From assembly GCF_002929825.1 (NCBI RefSeq), contig NZ_PJJN01000036.1:62001-126000 (forward strand): a stretch of DNA of 64,000 nt. The letters run 5' to 3'. A program made the position numbers and the translations under genes. The DNA comes from Cryobacterium sp. Y29. GTDB lineage: Bacteria; Actinomycetota; Actinomycetes; Actinomycetales; Microbacteriaceae. Under the pieces are notes generated by a model that saw only the letters and a list, made by a program, of their open reading frames with translations, searched no databases and was not told where the DNA came from. This document shows, piece by piece, positions 26,449 through 36,400 of the stretch. Each line of letters begins with the position of its first letter. The stretch's first letter is position 1.

Positions 26449-27509
26449 TGAAGAATTCGCTCCGTTTGGGCGCACTCATGCTGGGAACGTCACTTCTGCT
26501 CAGTGGATGCGCTGCCACGGCCAGCACCGAGCCCGCAACCGACCAGGGTCCCGCCGCCGAACTTCGCCTCGGCTACTTCGACAACGTCACCCACGCCGCG
26601 GCGCTCGTCGGACTGCAGAAGGGCTACTTCGCGGATGCCCTCGGCGACACGAAACTGAGCACCCAGATTTTCAGCGCTGGCCCGGCGGCCGTTGAGGCAC
26701 TCAGCGCCGGCGCCATCGACGCCGCCTACATCGGCCCGAGCCCAGCCGTGAACACGTTCATTCAAAGCGCCGGCCAGTCGGCCGTTATCGTGGCCGGAGC
26801 CACGAGCGGCGGGGCTGCCCTCGTCGTGCGAGACGGCATCGACAGCCCGGCCGACCTGGCCGGCACGATCCTCGCCACTCCGCAGTTGGGCAACACCCAG
26901 GATGTCGCCCTGCGATCCTGGCTCGGCGACGAGGGTTACGAAACCAGCACGACCGGCGGCGGCGACGTCACCGTGTCCCCCACCGAAAATGCGCAAACTC
27001 TCACCCTGTTCCAGAGCGGCAAGATCGACGGCGCCTGGCTGCCTGAACCCTGGGTCTCCCGGCTTGTGCTCGAAGGCGGCGGCCACGTTCTGGTCAATGA
27101 AGCCGACCTGTGGGACAAAGGCGATTTTCCCACCACCGTATTGCTCGTGCGCAAAGCCTTTCTCGAGGAGCACCCGGACACGGTGAGGGCCCTGCTCGAC
27201 GGGCACGTCACCGCTGTGGACTGGCTCACCCAGAACCCGGCCGACGCCCCGGCCGTCATCAACGCTCAGCTCACGGCCGACACCGGCAAGGCTCTCGCCG
27301 ACGATGTTCTGGCTCGCGCCCTGACCGAAGTGAAATTCACTGTCGACCCGCTCGCCACGACCTTTCCGGTGTCACTGAGCGAAGCGGTCAAGGTCGGCAC
27401 CGCCAAGGACGGCGACCTGAACGGCCTGTTCAACGTGACACTGCTCAACGCCGTACTGGCCGAACGCTCTGAAGGACCGGTCTCGGCCGGCGGATTGGGA
27501 ACGGAATAA
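26448..27509 (+). CDS. ABC transporter substrate-binding lipoprotein, sulfonate/nitrate type
   Basis: A 353-residue lipoprotein. A signal peptide (1-20) ends in a lipobox with Cys21 (LLLSGCAA). The mature part has the periplasmic-binding fold of the SsuA/TauA/NrtA group: LRLGYFDNVTHAAALVGLQKGYF, FSAGPAAVEALSAGAIDAAYIGPSPAVN, and the hinge region GAWLPEPWVSRL. It captures a small anion or organosulfur compound outside the cell. Its place in the cys operon points to sulfate, a sulfonate or taurine, but the exact ligand is not evident. ATG overlaps the cysD stop (TAATG). Confidence 0.9.
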   Translation: MKNSLRLGALMLGTSLLLSGCAATASTEPATDQGPAAELRLGYFDNVTHAAALVGLQKGYFADALGDTKLSTQIFSAGPAAVEALSAGAIDAAYIGPSPAVNTFIQSAGQSAVIVAGATSGGAALVVRDGIDSPADLAGTILATPQLGNTQDVALRSWLGDEGYETSTTGGGDVTVSPTENAQTLTLFQSGKIDGAWLPEPWVSRLVLEGGGHVLVNEADLWDKGDFPTTVLLVRKAFLEEHPDTVRALLDGHVTAVDWLTQNPADAPAVINAQLTADTGKALADDVLARALTEVKFTVDPLATTFPVSLSEAVKVGTAKDGDLNGLFNVTLLNAVLAERSEGPVSAGGLGTE

Positions 27510-27512
27510 CAG

Positions 27513-28925
27513 ATGACCCTCACCATTGACCCCCAGGCCAGCACCGAAAATGACATCGTCGCCGCTCCCGAAGGCACCCTGTTTCGCTTCGCAACGGCCG
27601 GTTCCGTCGACGACGGAAAGTCCACCCTGGTGGGCCGACTGCTGCACGACTCGAAGGCGATCCTGGCCGACCAGCTCGAAGCGGTCACCCGCACCTCCAC
27701 CGAACGCGGTTTCGGCGGCGAGAGCGGCGGCATCGACTTCGCCCTCCTGACCGATGGCCTGCGCGCCGAACGTGAACAGGGCATCACCATTGACGTGGCC
27801 TACCGCTATTTCGCAACGCCCGCGCGCTCATTCATTCTCGCGGACTGCCCCGGCCACGTGCAGTACACCCGCAACATGGTCACCGGCGCCACCACAGCGG
27901 ATGCCGTCATCATGCTCATCGACGCCCGCAAGGGGGTGCTCGAGCAGACACGCCGGCATCTCAGCGTCGTCGCGCTGCTGCGGGTACCGCACGTGATCGT
28001 CGCGGTCAACAAGATCGATCTGCTGGACTACGACGAGGCCGCGTACCGAGAGGTGGAAGCATCCGTTCGTCTCATCACCGCCGAACTCGGAATCCCTGAG
28101 GTTCTCGTGATTCCAGTGTCGGCATTGGTCGGCGACAACGTCGTCGACCGCTCAGAGCGCACGCCCTGGTACGCCGGGCCGAGCCTGCTTGAACTGCTGG
28201 AGACGCTCAGCGTGATCGATGACCTGGACGCATCTGGGCGGGCCTCCGAGGCATTCCGGCTGCCCGTGCAGCTCGTACTGCGCCCGCAGGGCTCCGTCGT
28301 CGTCGCCCCCGAGCTCGCCGACTCCTACCGTGACTACCGGGCCTATGCCGGCCAGGTCGCGAGCGGCAGCATCAAGGTGGGTGACACCGTCAGCGTTGAA
28401 CCCGGCGGCGGCACCAGCACGGTCACCGGCATCGACTTCGCCGGGGTCTCTCTCGACGAAGCCTTCGCGCCGCAGTCGGTCGCCCTGCAGCTGGCCGACA
28501 ATCTCGACATTGCCCGCGGCGCCATCATCGCAGCGCTCGACACCCTGCCGCCTCTTACCCGAACACTCGAAGCCGACCTGTTCTGGCTCGACCCGCGCCC
28601 GCTCGCTCCGAGCGCCCGAGTTCTCGTGAAGTTCGGTACGACCGTGGTGCAGGCTCTGATCAGTGAGGTCACCGGTCGGCTCGACCTGACGACGCTCGGC
28701 GTTGAACCGGCGACAAACCTGGCCGTGAACGATATCGGGCAGGCCAGCATCCGCTTATCGCGCGATCTGCCCGTGGAACGTTACGTGCAGAACCGCCGCT
28801 CGGGCGCTTTTCTCGTGATTCACCCGCAGGACGGCGCAACCCTCGCCGCCGGCATCGTCACCGCGCCGGGCGAGCCCACCCGGGCCGGCGATGGCTCGGG
28901 CGCCGGGTCGGACGTGTCGCCGTGA
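27513..28925 (+). CDS. cysN: Sulfate adenylyltransferase subunit 1 (GTPase)
   Basis: A 470-residue GTP-binding subunit that drives APS formation by CysD. The G1 motif GSVDDGKST is at 30-38, then DCPGHVQYTRNM (G3) and NKIDLLDY (G4), followed by two EF-Tu-like beta-barrel domains. There is no C-terminal APS kinase (CysC) fusion, which fits an APS reductase pathway. It follows the substrate-binding gene by three bases, with the ABC ATPase gene overlapping its end (GTGA). Confidence 0.95.
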   Translation: MTLTIDPQASTENDIVAAPEGTLFRFATAGSVDDGKSTLVGRLLHDSKAILADQLEAVTRTSTERGFGGESGGIDFALLTDGLRAEREQGITIDVAYRYFATPARSFILADCPGHVQYTRNMVTGATTADAVIMLIDARKGVLEQTRRHLSVVALLRVPHVIVAVNKIDLLDYDEAAYREVEASVRLITAELGIPEVLVIPVSALVGDNVVDRSERTPWYAGPSLLELLETLSVIDDLDASGRASEAFRLPVQLVLRPQGSVVVAPELADSYRDYRAYAGQVASGSIKVGDTVSVEPGGGTSTVTGIDFAGVSLDEAFAPQSVALQLADNLDIARGAIIAALDTLPPLTRTLEADLFWLDPRPLAPSARVLVKFGTTVVQALISEVTGRLDLTTLGVEPATNLAVNDIGQASIRLSRDLPVERYVQNRRSGAFLVIHPQDGATLAAGIVTAPGEPTRAGDGSGAGSDVSP

Positions 28926-29728
28926 CCTCCCCCGCACGCACGTCAGTCGTGACAGCCCCCGTGCAGACCGCTGATCCGGCCCTTACCCCGGGGCTTGCCG
29001 CAATCACGATCGAGTCCCTCGGTAAGCGCTACGGCACCGGCCCACTCGTGCTCGACGACATCAACCTCTCGATCGAGGCCGGCCAGTTCGTCTGCCTGCT
29101 CGGCGCGAGCGGATGCGGCAAGTCCACCCTGCTCAACATCATCGCCGGCCTCGAGAAGCCGACGGAGGGCGCCGTCACCGTGGCGAGCGGTAAGGCCGCC
29201 GTCATGTTCCAGGACGCCGCTCTGTTTCCCTGGCTGACCGCTGGCCGCAACGTGGAGATCGCCCTGAAACTGCGGGGGGTGCCGCGCAAAGCGCGGGGCG
29301 CAGCGGCACTCGAACTGCTCGATCTGGTCAACCTGGCCGATGCCGCCAACAAGCGCCCGCACGAGCTCTCCGGCGGCATGCGGCAGCGAGTCGCCCTGGC
29401 TCGTTCGCTGGCGCAGGACCGCAAGGTGCTGCTCATGGACGAACCGTTCGCCGCCCTCGACGCCATCACCCGGGACCTGCTGCACGAAGAGCTCGAACGG
29501 GTGTGGCGCCAGACCGGCCGCACCATCGTCTTCGTCACCCACAACGTGCGGGAAGCGGCCCGGTTGGGCGAACGAATTCTGCTGATGTCGTCGCGCCCCG
29601 GCCGCATCGTCAACGAGTGGACCATCACCGATACCGGTTCCCGCCGAATCGAATCCCCCGAGGTAGCTCGTCTGGGCGACGAGATCACCGACCAGCTGCG
29701 AGAGGAGATTCGCCGCAATGCCGCTTGA
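28922..29728 (+). CDS. ABC transporter ATP-binding protein (SsuB/TauB type)
   Basis: A 268-residue ATPase. Walker A GASGCGKST is at 61-69, the Q-loop in VMFQDAALFPWL, the signature LSGGMRQR near residue 150, Walker B LLMDEPFAALD and the switch His in FVTHNVREA. It powers the importer formed with the lipoprotein at 26448 and the permease at 29718. Start GTG 28922 overlaps the cysN stop by four bases, so it is coupled to cysN. Confidence 0.93.
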   Translation: MTSPARTSVVTAPVQTADPALTPGLAAITIESLGKRYGTGPLVLDDINLSIEAGQFVCLLGASGCGKSTLLNIIAGLEKPTEGAVTVASGKAAVMFQDAALFPWLTAGRNVEIALKLRGVPRKARGAAALELLDLVNLADAANKRPHELSGGMRQRVALARSLAQDRKVLLMDEPFAALDAITRDLLHEELERVWRQTGRTIVFVTHNVREAARLGERILLMSSRPGRIVNEWTITDTGSRRIESPEVARLGDEITDQLREEIRRNAA

Positions 29729-30641
29729 CGCTCGAATTGACACCACCCGTGCCGCACCTCACACACCCGACCCCGGCCACGACGAATTTCGTCGCCTCGA
29801 AGCCGGCCTGGATTCGTTGCAGGCCGTCCCCGAAACGCCCCGCGGAGCCTTTCGCCGCACCGTCGACGGTGTCCTGCCACCGATTCTGCTGCTCATCGCC
29901 CTCGTCGCGGCCTGGCAGGTCTACATACTTATCGCCAAACCGCGGCCGGACCTGATCCCGGGGCCGTTCGACGTGTTCGGCGCCCTGGCCAGCGCGTGGT
30001 CGAGTGAGCGCCTGCAGCTCGCGGTCGCGACGAGCCTCGAACGCGGCGGTCTCGGCTTTCTGATCGCCGTCGCCATCGGCACCCCGATCGGGCTGCTGCT
30101 GGCTGAATGCCGCCCGGTACGACGGGCCGTCGGCCCACTGTTGTCTGGTCTGCAGGTGCTGCCCTCGGTCGCGTGGGTGCCGGCCGCGATCATCTGGTTC
30201 GGCCTCACCGATGCCACGGTGTACTTCGTCATTTTGATGGGCGCCGTCCCCTCGATCGCCAACGGACTCGTGTCGGGTATCGACCAGATTCCGCCGCAGC
30301 TTCGCCGCGTCGGCACGGTACTCGGCGCCTCCCGGTTCGAGATGGCGACCCTCGTGGTGCTTCCGGCCGCGCTGCCCGGTTATTTCTCCGGCCTCAAGCA
30401 GGGCTGGGCTTTCGCGTGGCGTTCGTTGATGGCTGCGGAGATCATCACGACCGGCGGCACGATCGGATTCGGCCTCGGTACAATGCTTAACCAGAGCCGC
30501 GAACTGGCCGATCTCGCGGGCGTGCTCGCAACGATCCTGGTGATTCTGTTCGTCGGGATACTGGTCGAACTGGTGTTTTTCGCTCCGATCGAGCGTCGCC
30601 TGTTGCGCCGCCGCGGGCTCATGGCCGCCGGCTTGCGTTGA
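29718..30641 (+). CDS. ABC transporter permease (SsuC/TauC type)
   Basis: A 307-residue membrane protein with about six membrane segments and a cytosolic N-terminal tail. The EAA-type loop that contacts the ATPase is visible as the segment starting GTVLGASRFEMATLVVLPAALPG. It completes the importer of the cys operon. Start ATG 29718 overlaps the ATPase gene by 11 bases. Confidence 0.92.
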   Translation: MPLDARIDTTRAAPHTPDPGHDEFRRLEAGLDSLQAVPETPRGAFRRTVDGVLPPILLLIALVAAWQVYILIAKPRPDLIPGPFDVFGALASAWSSERLQLAVATSLERGGLGFLIAVAIGTPIGLLLAECRPVRRAVGPLLSGLQVLPSVAWVPAAIIWFGLTDATVYFVILMGAVPSIANGLVSGIDQIPPQLRRVGTVLGASRFEMATLVVLPAALPGYFSGLKQGWAFAWRSLMAAEIITTGGTIGFGLGTMLNQSRELADLAGVLATILVILFVGILVELVFFAPIERRLLRRRGLMAAGLR

Positions 30642-30689
30642 ACCGCGCGCATCCACTTTTCTTCTCTGTTCTCTTGTGAAAGGCCCGTT

Positions 30690-32090
30690 ATGACCCCCGC
30701 TTCTTCTGCCCTGCGTGTCGCCATCATCGGCGCCGGCCCAGCCGGCATCTATGCCGGCAACATTCTGAATCGGCTCGTGGTCGAGGCGGGCCACACCGTG
30801 GCCATCGACCTGTTCGATTCGCTGCCCGCACCATACGGGCTCATTCGCTACGGCGTCGCCCCCGACCACCCGCGCATCAAGGGCATCGTCAAGTCCTTGC
30901 AGGAGATGCTCGACGCAGGCACGATCCGCTTCATCGGCAACGTCACGTACGGCACCGACCTGAACCTCGCCGATCTGCGCGAGCACTACCACGCGGTCAT
31001 CTTCGCCACCGGCGCCATTCTCGATGCCCCACTCGTCATTCCCGGCATCGACCTGCCCGGCTCGTTCGGCGCCGCCGACTTCGTCTCCTGGTACGACGGG
31101 CATCCCGACGTGCCGCTGGAATGGCCACTCGACGCAACCGACGTGGCGGTCATCGGCAACGGCAACGTAGCCCTGGATGTGGCCCGCATTCTCGCCAAGC
31201 ACGCCGACGACCTGCTCACCACCGACATTCCCGCGTCGGTCTACGCCGGCCTTGCCGGATCTCCGGTCACCGACGTGCATGTATTTGGTCGTCGCGGGCC
31301 GTCGCAGGTGAAATTCACCCCGATCGAACTGCGCGAACTCGCTGACATTCCCGATGTCGACCTCCTGGTCTATGCCGAGGATTTCACGCCCGACTCACAC
31401 AGTGAACAGCTCGTCGCCAGCAACAACCAGGTCAAGATCATGACCCGCACGCTGAACGGATGGCTCACCAAGGCTCCCCTCGGCGCCTCGCGTCGCCTGC
31501 ACCTGCACTTTCTGCACGCACCGGTCGAAGTGTACGGGGACGGTCGGGTGGAAGGCATCCGTTTTGAACGCACCGAGCACACCGGAGACGGCGGAGTGCG
31601 GGCGACGGGGCAGGTCGTCGACTATCCGGTACAGGCCGTTTATCGCGCGGTCGGCTACCGGGGCAGCGCGCTCACCGAGGTACCGTTCGACGCCGTTCGC
31701 GGTGTCATTCCCAACGACGGCGGGCGGGTGCTCGACGCGGCCGGCGACGCGATCGCGGGATTGTACGCCACCGGGTGGATCAAGCGCGGCCCGGTCGGCC
31801 TCATCGGTCACACCAAGGGCGATGCCCTCGAGACCGTGACCCGCCTTGTGGCCGACCTGCCCGTGCTCGTATCCGGTGCAACGCTTGATCAGGGCACAGA
31901 TATGATTCTGGCGCTGCTCACGGACCGCGGCGTGGAGTACACCACCTGGGCTGGATGGCGCGCCCTCGACGCGCACGAGCAGTTGCTCGGCAGCCAGGAC
32001 CTGGTCACTCCCGGCCGGGAGCGGATCAAGGTTATTTCCCGGGCCGAACAGGTCGCCATTTCTCGTGTGGAAGCGTTGTCGACCCTATGA
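30690..32090 (+). CDS. fprA: NADPH-ferredoxin reductase, FprA (adrenodoxin reductase) type
   Basis: A 466-residue FAD enzyme passing electrons from NADPH to ferredoxin. The FAD motif [12 protein letters not shown] is at about 13-24, [12 protein letters not shown] follows, the NADPH motif is [13 protein letters not shown], and the C-terminal family hallmark [20 protein letters not shown] is complete. Start ATG 30690 has GAAAGG upstream. With the ferredoxin gene that overlaps its end, it should feed the ferredoxin-dependent sulfite reductase of the same operon. Confidence 0.95.
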   Translation: MTPASSALRVAIIGAGPAGIYAGNILNRLVVEAGHTVAIDLFDSLPAPYGLIRYGVAPDHPRIKGIVKSLQEMLDAGTIRFIGNVTYGTDLNLADLREHYHAVIFATGAILDAPLVIPGIDLPGSFGAADFVSWYDGHPDVPLEWPLDATDVAVIGNGNVALDVARILAKHADDLLTTDIPASVYAGLAGSPVTDVHVFGRRGPSQVKFTPIELRELADIPDVDLLVYAEDFTPDSHSEQLVASNNQVKIMTRTLNGWLTKAPLGASRRLHLHFLHAPVEVYGDGRVEGIRFERTEHTGDGGVRATGQVVDYPVQAVYRAVGYRGSALTEVPFDAVRGVIPNDGGRVLDAAGDAIAGLYATGWIKRGPVGLIGHTKGDALETVTRLVADLPVLVSGATLDQGTDMILALLTDRGVEYTTWAGWRALDAHEQLLGSQDLVTPGRERIKVISRAEQVAISRVEALSTL

Positions 32091-32410
32091 CGTATGTGAT
32101 CGCTCTTCCGTGCGTCGATGTGAAAGATCGTGCCTGCATCGATGAATGTCCGGTGGACTGCATTTATGAGGGCGAACGCTCCCTCTATATTCATCCGGAC
32201 GAGTGCGTCGACTGCGGAGCCTGCGAACCGGTCTGCCCGGTCGAGGCCATTTACTACGAAGATGACCTGCCCGAACAGTGGTCCGATTACTACAAAGCCA
32301 ACGTCGAATTCTTCGACGATATCGGCTCCCCCGGAGGAGCCGCCAAAATCGGCGTTCTCGCCAAGGACCACCCCGTCATCTCCGCATTGCCACCACAGGG
32401 GGCCGAGTAG
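32087..32410 (+). CDS. fdxA: 7Fe ferredoxin
   Basis: A 107-residue ferredoxin. The cysteine order Cys9, Cys17, Cys21, Cys25, then Cys40, Cys43, Cys46, Cys50 fits one [3Fe-4S] and one [4Fe-4S] cluster, followed by the usual C-terminal tail ([18 protein letters not shown]). It likely carries electrons from FprA to the sulfite reductase. ATG 32087 overlaps the fprA stop (ATGA). It closes the nine-gene cys operon and is followed by a hairpin terminator. Confidence 0.95.
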   Translation: MTYVIALPCVDVKDRACIDECPVDCIYEGERSLYIHPDECVDCGACEPVCPVEAIYYEDDLPEQWSDYYKANVEFFDDIGSPGGAAKIGVLAKDHPVISALPPQGAE

Positions 32411-32724
32411 CTCGGACTGGGTAGTTACGCGTGCCAGTCAACACGCGAAATCGACAACATGCCGGACATGACCGTTTGAGCGCGCACGGTCATGTCCTCT
32501 CGGCGATGATCACCTCGCATCGGGTTCTTCACTACAAAGTATCGATCCGTCGAATCTGCCGCTCATCGTGACGACCCACACGCGGGTCGCAAGAACCTCC
32601 CTGGCACGGGCCGGTTGAGATGTAGTCGACACCGTTGCTGTCCGTGGCACCAGAATCATCGATATTGGGAAACGCTGTGGCTTCGCAACTGCTGATCTTC
32701 ACGTCACGGGTACTGAGCAGCCTG
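32411..32724. other. Intergenic region between fdxA and hutD
   Basis: 314 bp between convergent genes. Apart from the hairpin at 32464-32497 I see no gene, RNA or further repeat. A short plus-strand frame from 32635 runs into hutD antisense and has no support. Confidence 0.6.
32464..32497 (+). terminator. Hairpin downstream of fdxA
   Basis: Perfect 12-bp stem (GGACATGACCGT at 32464-32475 with its complement at 32486-32497), 10-base loop. It lies about 54 bp after the end of the cys operon and before the convergent hutD gene. The following sequence has only a short pyrimidine stretch. Confidence 0.65.
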
Positions 32725-33282
32725 TCAGGCCAGAACCGCTTCCAGCGTGATGACGGCGAGGAATCCCCGTCCGAGCACCTGCGGGGCCGGATCGTCGCCG
32801 CGCACGGTGTCGAGGATGCTCAATTTGGCCTCCTCACCGTTGGCGGTCACGACGGCGTTGCCCTTCAGCAGCAGGGCGAATTGGTCGCTGAACACCGGGT
32901 GGGGGCGTTTCTTCGACAGCTCTACGATCGATAGAAAACCCTTGAACGCTCCCCGTCGCGCCATCACGTTCAAATCTTTTGTATCGCCGACCGGCAAGGC
33001 GGCGCTGGTAACGCTGTCACCGGAAAACCGGAATGGCCGGTACTGTTCCATGGCGTGCTCTTCGCCATCGACGGTCACGATCATGAGCTCGCCCTCGATC
33101 ACCGTGAGGATGCGGTCCACCCCCGGAAAAGTAGAGAAGTCGCCGGCCGCGGTCACGTCGGCGATGCTGATGCGCCAGTCGAAGTCCACCGCGCCGTCGG
33201 GGAAAGATGCCACCTCGCGGCTGGTGCCGCCGCCGTTGCGCCAGGGTGCGGCCCGAAGAGCGTCATATCGAATAATGCGCAT
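32725..33282 (-). CDS. hutD: HutD-family cupin-like protein
   Basis: A 185-residue protein with the HutD signatures: PWRNGGGTSREVASFP near the start, DFDWRISIADV, and FSTFPGVDRILTVIEGELM. HutD is a beta-barrel linked to histidine utilisation in proteobacteria, but many lineages carry it alone, as here, with no hut genes nearby. Its exact role is not known. It stands between the cys operon and smc as a lone gene. Confidence 0.85.
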   Translation of the reverse strand: MRIIRYDALRAAPWRNGGGTSREVASFPDGAVDFDWRISIADVTAAGDFSTFPGVDRILTVIEGELMIVTVDGEEHAMEQYRPFRFSGDSVTSAALPVGDTKDLNVMARRGAFKGFLSIVELSKKRPHPVFSDQFALLLKGNAVVTANGEEAKLSILDTVRGDDPAPQVLGRGFLAVITLEAVLA

Positions 33283-33426
33283 GATTTTAAGTTTAGGTCA
33301 GCAGGCAACACGAAACCAGTTCACACTCAAGCGATGCGCTCTGGCGGCCGCGGCTGGTCCATCACTGAGAAGTTCGGAAACAACGATCAGTCCACGAACA
33401 CCGAACTCCCGGCACACGCCGAGCGG

Positions 33427-36400
33427 TCAGGACGCCGCGGCACGCTCCCGCTGATCGGCACGGGCGCCGACGCGTTGGCCCACGACGGCGCTCACCCCGT
33501 CTTGCCGCATGCTGACACCGTAGAGGGCATCCGCTATCTCCATGGTGCGTTTCTGGTGCGTGATCACGATGAGCTGGCTGGTTTCGCGCAGGTCTTCGAA
33601 GATGGTCAGCAGCCGGCCGAGGTTGGCATCGTCAAGGGCCGCTTCGACCTCGTCCATGATGTAGAAGGGGCTCGGGCGGGCCTTGAAAATGGCGATCAGG
33701 AGCGCCACGGCGGCGAGCGAGCGTTCGCCACCCGAGAGCAAGGACAGTCGTTCGATCTTTTTACCGGCCGGCTTGACCGACACCTCGATGCCGGTCGTGA
33801 GCACGTCATCGGGGTCGGTGAGCCAGATACTGCCGCTGCCGCCGGGAAACAGCACCGGAAATACCTCGGCAAAGGCCGCCTGGGTGTCATCGAATGCGGA
33901 GGAGAAGATGGTCTGCATCTTTTCGTCGATGTCGGCGATGATGGTCAGCAGGTCGCTGCGGGTCTCGGTGAGGTCGGTGAGTTGCTCCGTGAGAAACCGG
34001 TGCCGTTGCTCGAGCGCCGCGAATTCTTCGAGGGCGAGCGGGTTGACCCGGCCGAGCTGACCGAGCTTGCGTTCCGCAGCCGCGAACCGTTTCTGTTGTT
34101 CGGCCCGATCGAAGCGGATACCGTCGCTGGCGCCGTGTTCGCTGGCGCCGTGTTCGCTGGTACGGCTTTCATCCCGAACACTGTCCCGGGCGCGTACGCC
34201 GATACCCGTACCATCAGGTGGAATGACCTGGTCCAGCCCATATTCGGTGACGAGCACGTCTTCGGTCAACCCCAGTTCGCTTCCGGCGCGTTCGAGTAGG
34301 CCCGAGAGTTGCAGTTTCTTCTCGTAGATCTCGAGTTCGAGGCCGTGCACGTTCTCAGTGATCGACGCGAGCCGCTCGCGCAGGGCATTCTCGTCACGAC
34401 GCAGCTGCTGAAGTTCGGTGTTCTGGCTGGCCCGTTCGGTTTCGGCGCTCGCCAGTTGAAGCCTCGCCTCGGCGACGGAGCGCTCCGCCGCGGCGAGCAC
34501 GGCCGGAAGTGCCGTGGCGACCCGGGACGCGGCATCCACTTGGCGACGACGAACGACGGCGCGGCGAGCCTCGGCGGCGGCGGCGGCGCGGTCGGCCTCG
34601 AGACGATGGGTGAGGGTCGTGACGAGCGCTTCGCCAGCGCGCACCCGCTCGCGGGCGGTTTCTCCCTGCAGCCGAGTCTCGATCTCGGCCTCGCGGGCGG
34701 CCTCAAGTTCGGTATAGAGCGCGTCGCGCAGGGACACGTCAAGGAGGGGACGTGGCCGTGACCGGGCGGTGTCGAGGGCGGCTGCTCCCCGCACGGCGAC
34801 GGCCTCAGCTTCGGTGACGGCGCTGCTTGCGAGCCGCAAAGCGGCAGAGACCCGATCGACATCGGCGGTGGTGGCGTCCGCTTGCACCAAGAGTCGCCCA
34901 CGCCGTTCGGTCACGGTGGCGAGCCGCGTTTCACAGGCGCGCAGGGCCGCCCGTGCACTGACGGACTGCTCTTTGTGCGCCTGCAGTAATGTGCGCTGTT
35001 CGGTGAAGTCGAACCGCACGCGTTCGATCTGCGAGGTGACGGCCGCGAGTTTCTCGGCGGCGGTATCGCGTTCGGCGACGAGTTCGAGCCTGCTCTGCCT
35101 GGCGCCGGACCCTCCGCGCACGACCCACGGGCTCAGCACCTCTCCGGAGAGGGTGATGAGGGTGATGCCGTTCGGCAGCTGTGCGGCGCTGGCCACGGCG
35201 AGATCGTCGGCGATGACGGTCTGGGCGAGCAGCCCACATACGCCGGCCGGGCCGTCGATGACCGAGTTCGCCCAGCGGATGCCCACCCGCGCGCCCAGTA
35301 CATCAACTGGCGCTGAAGGGTCATCGGAATCGGAATCGGCATCGGAATCGGAATCGGCATCGGCATCGGCATCGGCATCGGCATCTGCATCTGCATCTGC
35401 ATCTGCATCTGCATCTGCATCTGCATCGGCCACGATCAGCTCGACCCGCCCGTAGTCGTCGCGTGCGGCCTGCATAATCGCGGCGAGTGCGGCGTCGCGA
35501 TTGTCGGCAAGCACGGCGTCGGCGAGGGAACCGAGCGCGGCAGCGATCGCCGCCTCGAACCCCGGCTGCACTCGCACGTGGTCGGCCACGAGGCCGCGAA
35601 TGCCTGCTAGCTGCGCGGCGAGCACCGCCGACGAGCCATCTTTCTGATCGAGCGCGAGGGAAAACGCGCCCTGCCGGGCTGCCTGGGCGTCGCGTTCCCG
35701 CTCGTGCCGGTGGAGGTCATCGCGAAAGCGCTCCACCTCGGCCTCAACGTGCTGCACCGCGGTTTGCGCCAGTTCAAAAGCCTCGGACAGGTCGCCCGAG
35801 TCGGGTTCTCCGGCGGGCACGGCCGCTGGCAGTTCGTCGAGCTGCTGCTGTGCTTTTCGGCTGCGGTCCATCGCGTCGTCCTGCGCGTTCTGCTGCCGCA
35901 ACTGCTCACCGCGCACGGCAGTAAGCCGCGACGCCGCCGCCTCCGATTGGCCGGTCAGGTGCGAGATTTCGAGGTCGTGCCGAGAGACGAGTGCTGCCTG
36001 CGCCGCAATGTCTTCGTCGACCGCGTCGAGCCGCGACCGGGCCGCCGCACTCTGCTCGCGCGCGGTGTCTGAGGCGATTTGGGCTGTCCCAATGCCCGCA
36101 CGCAACAGCTCGACCTCATCGGCGGCCTCGGCCAGCATGGTCGGGGTGACACTCGATACGAGTCCGGTCGACTCCGCCTGCGACCCCAGCAGGGCCAGTC
36201 GCTGATTGGCGAGAGTGAACAGTCCACGCAGGCGTTCCTGCACCGACTCGAGTCCGTGACTGGTGCGGCGAGCCCGGTCGACGGCATCGCTGATTTGAGT
36301 GAGCTCAAGCCGCTGCACTCGGTCCTGTTTCTGCGAGAGCTGTTCCTGGAGCACGATCCGCTCGGTGTGCCGTTCACTCTCGGTGCGGTCATAGATGTCG

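Noticed and set aside
29685..31280. 531-codon minus-strand frame over the permease and fprA genes
   Set aside because: The plus-strand genes have complete motifs and coupled starts; this frame is His/Asp/Gly-rich noise.
32635..32934. 99-codon plus-strand frame after the cys operon
   Set aside because: It overlaps hutD antisense, has no ribosome site or domain, and sits after a terminator hairpin.
35326..35427. Regular repeats in smc as a CRISPR-like array
   Set aside because: Units are six bases with no spacers and lie inside an intact coding frame; it is a microsatellite.
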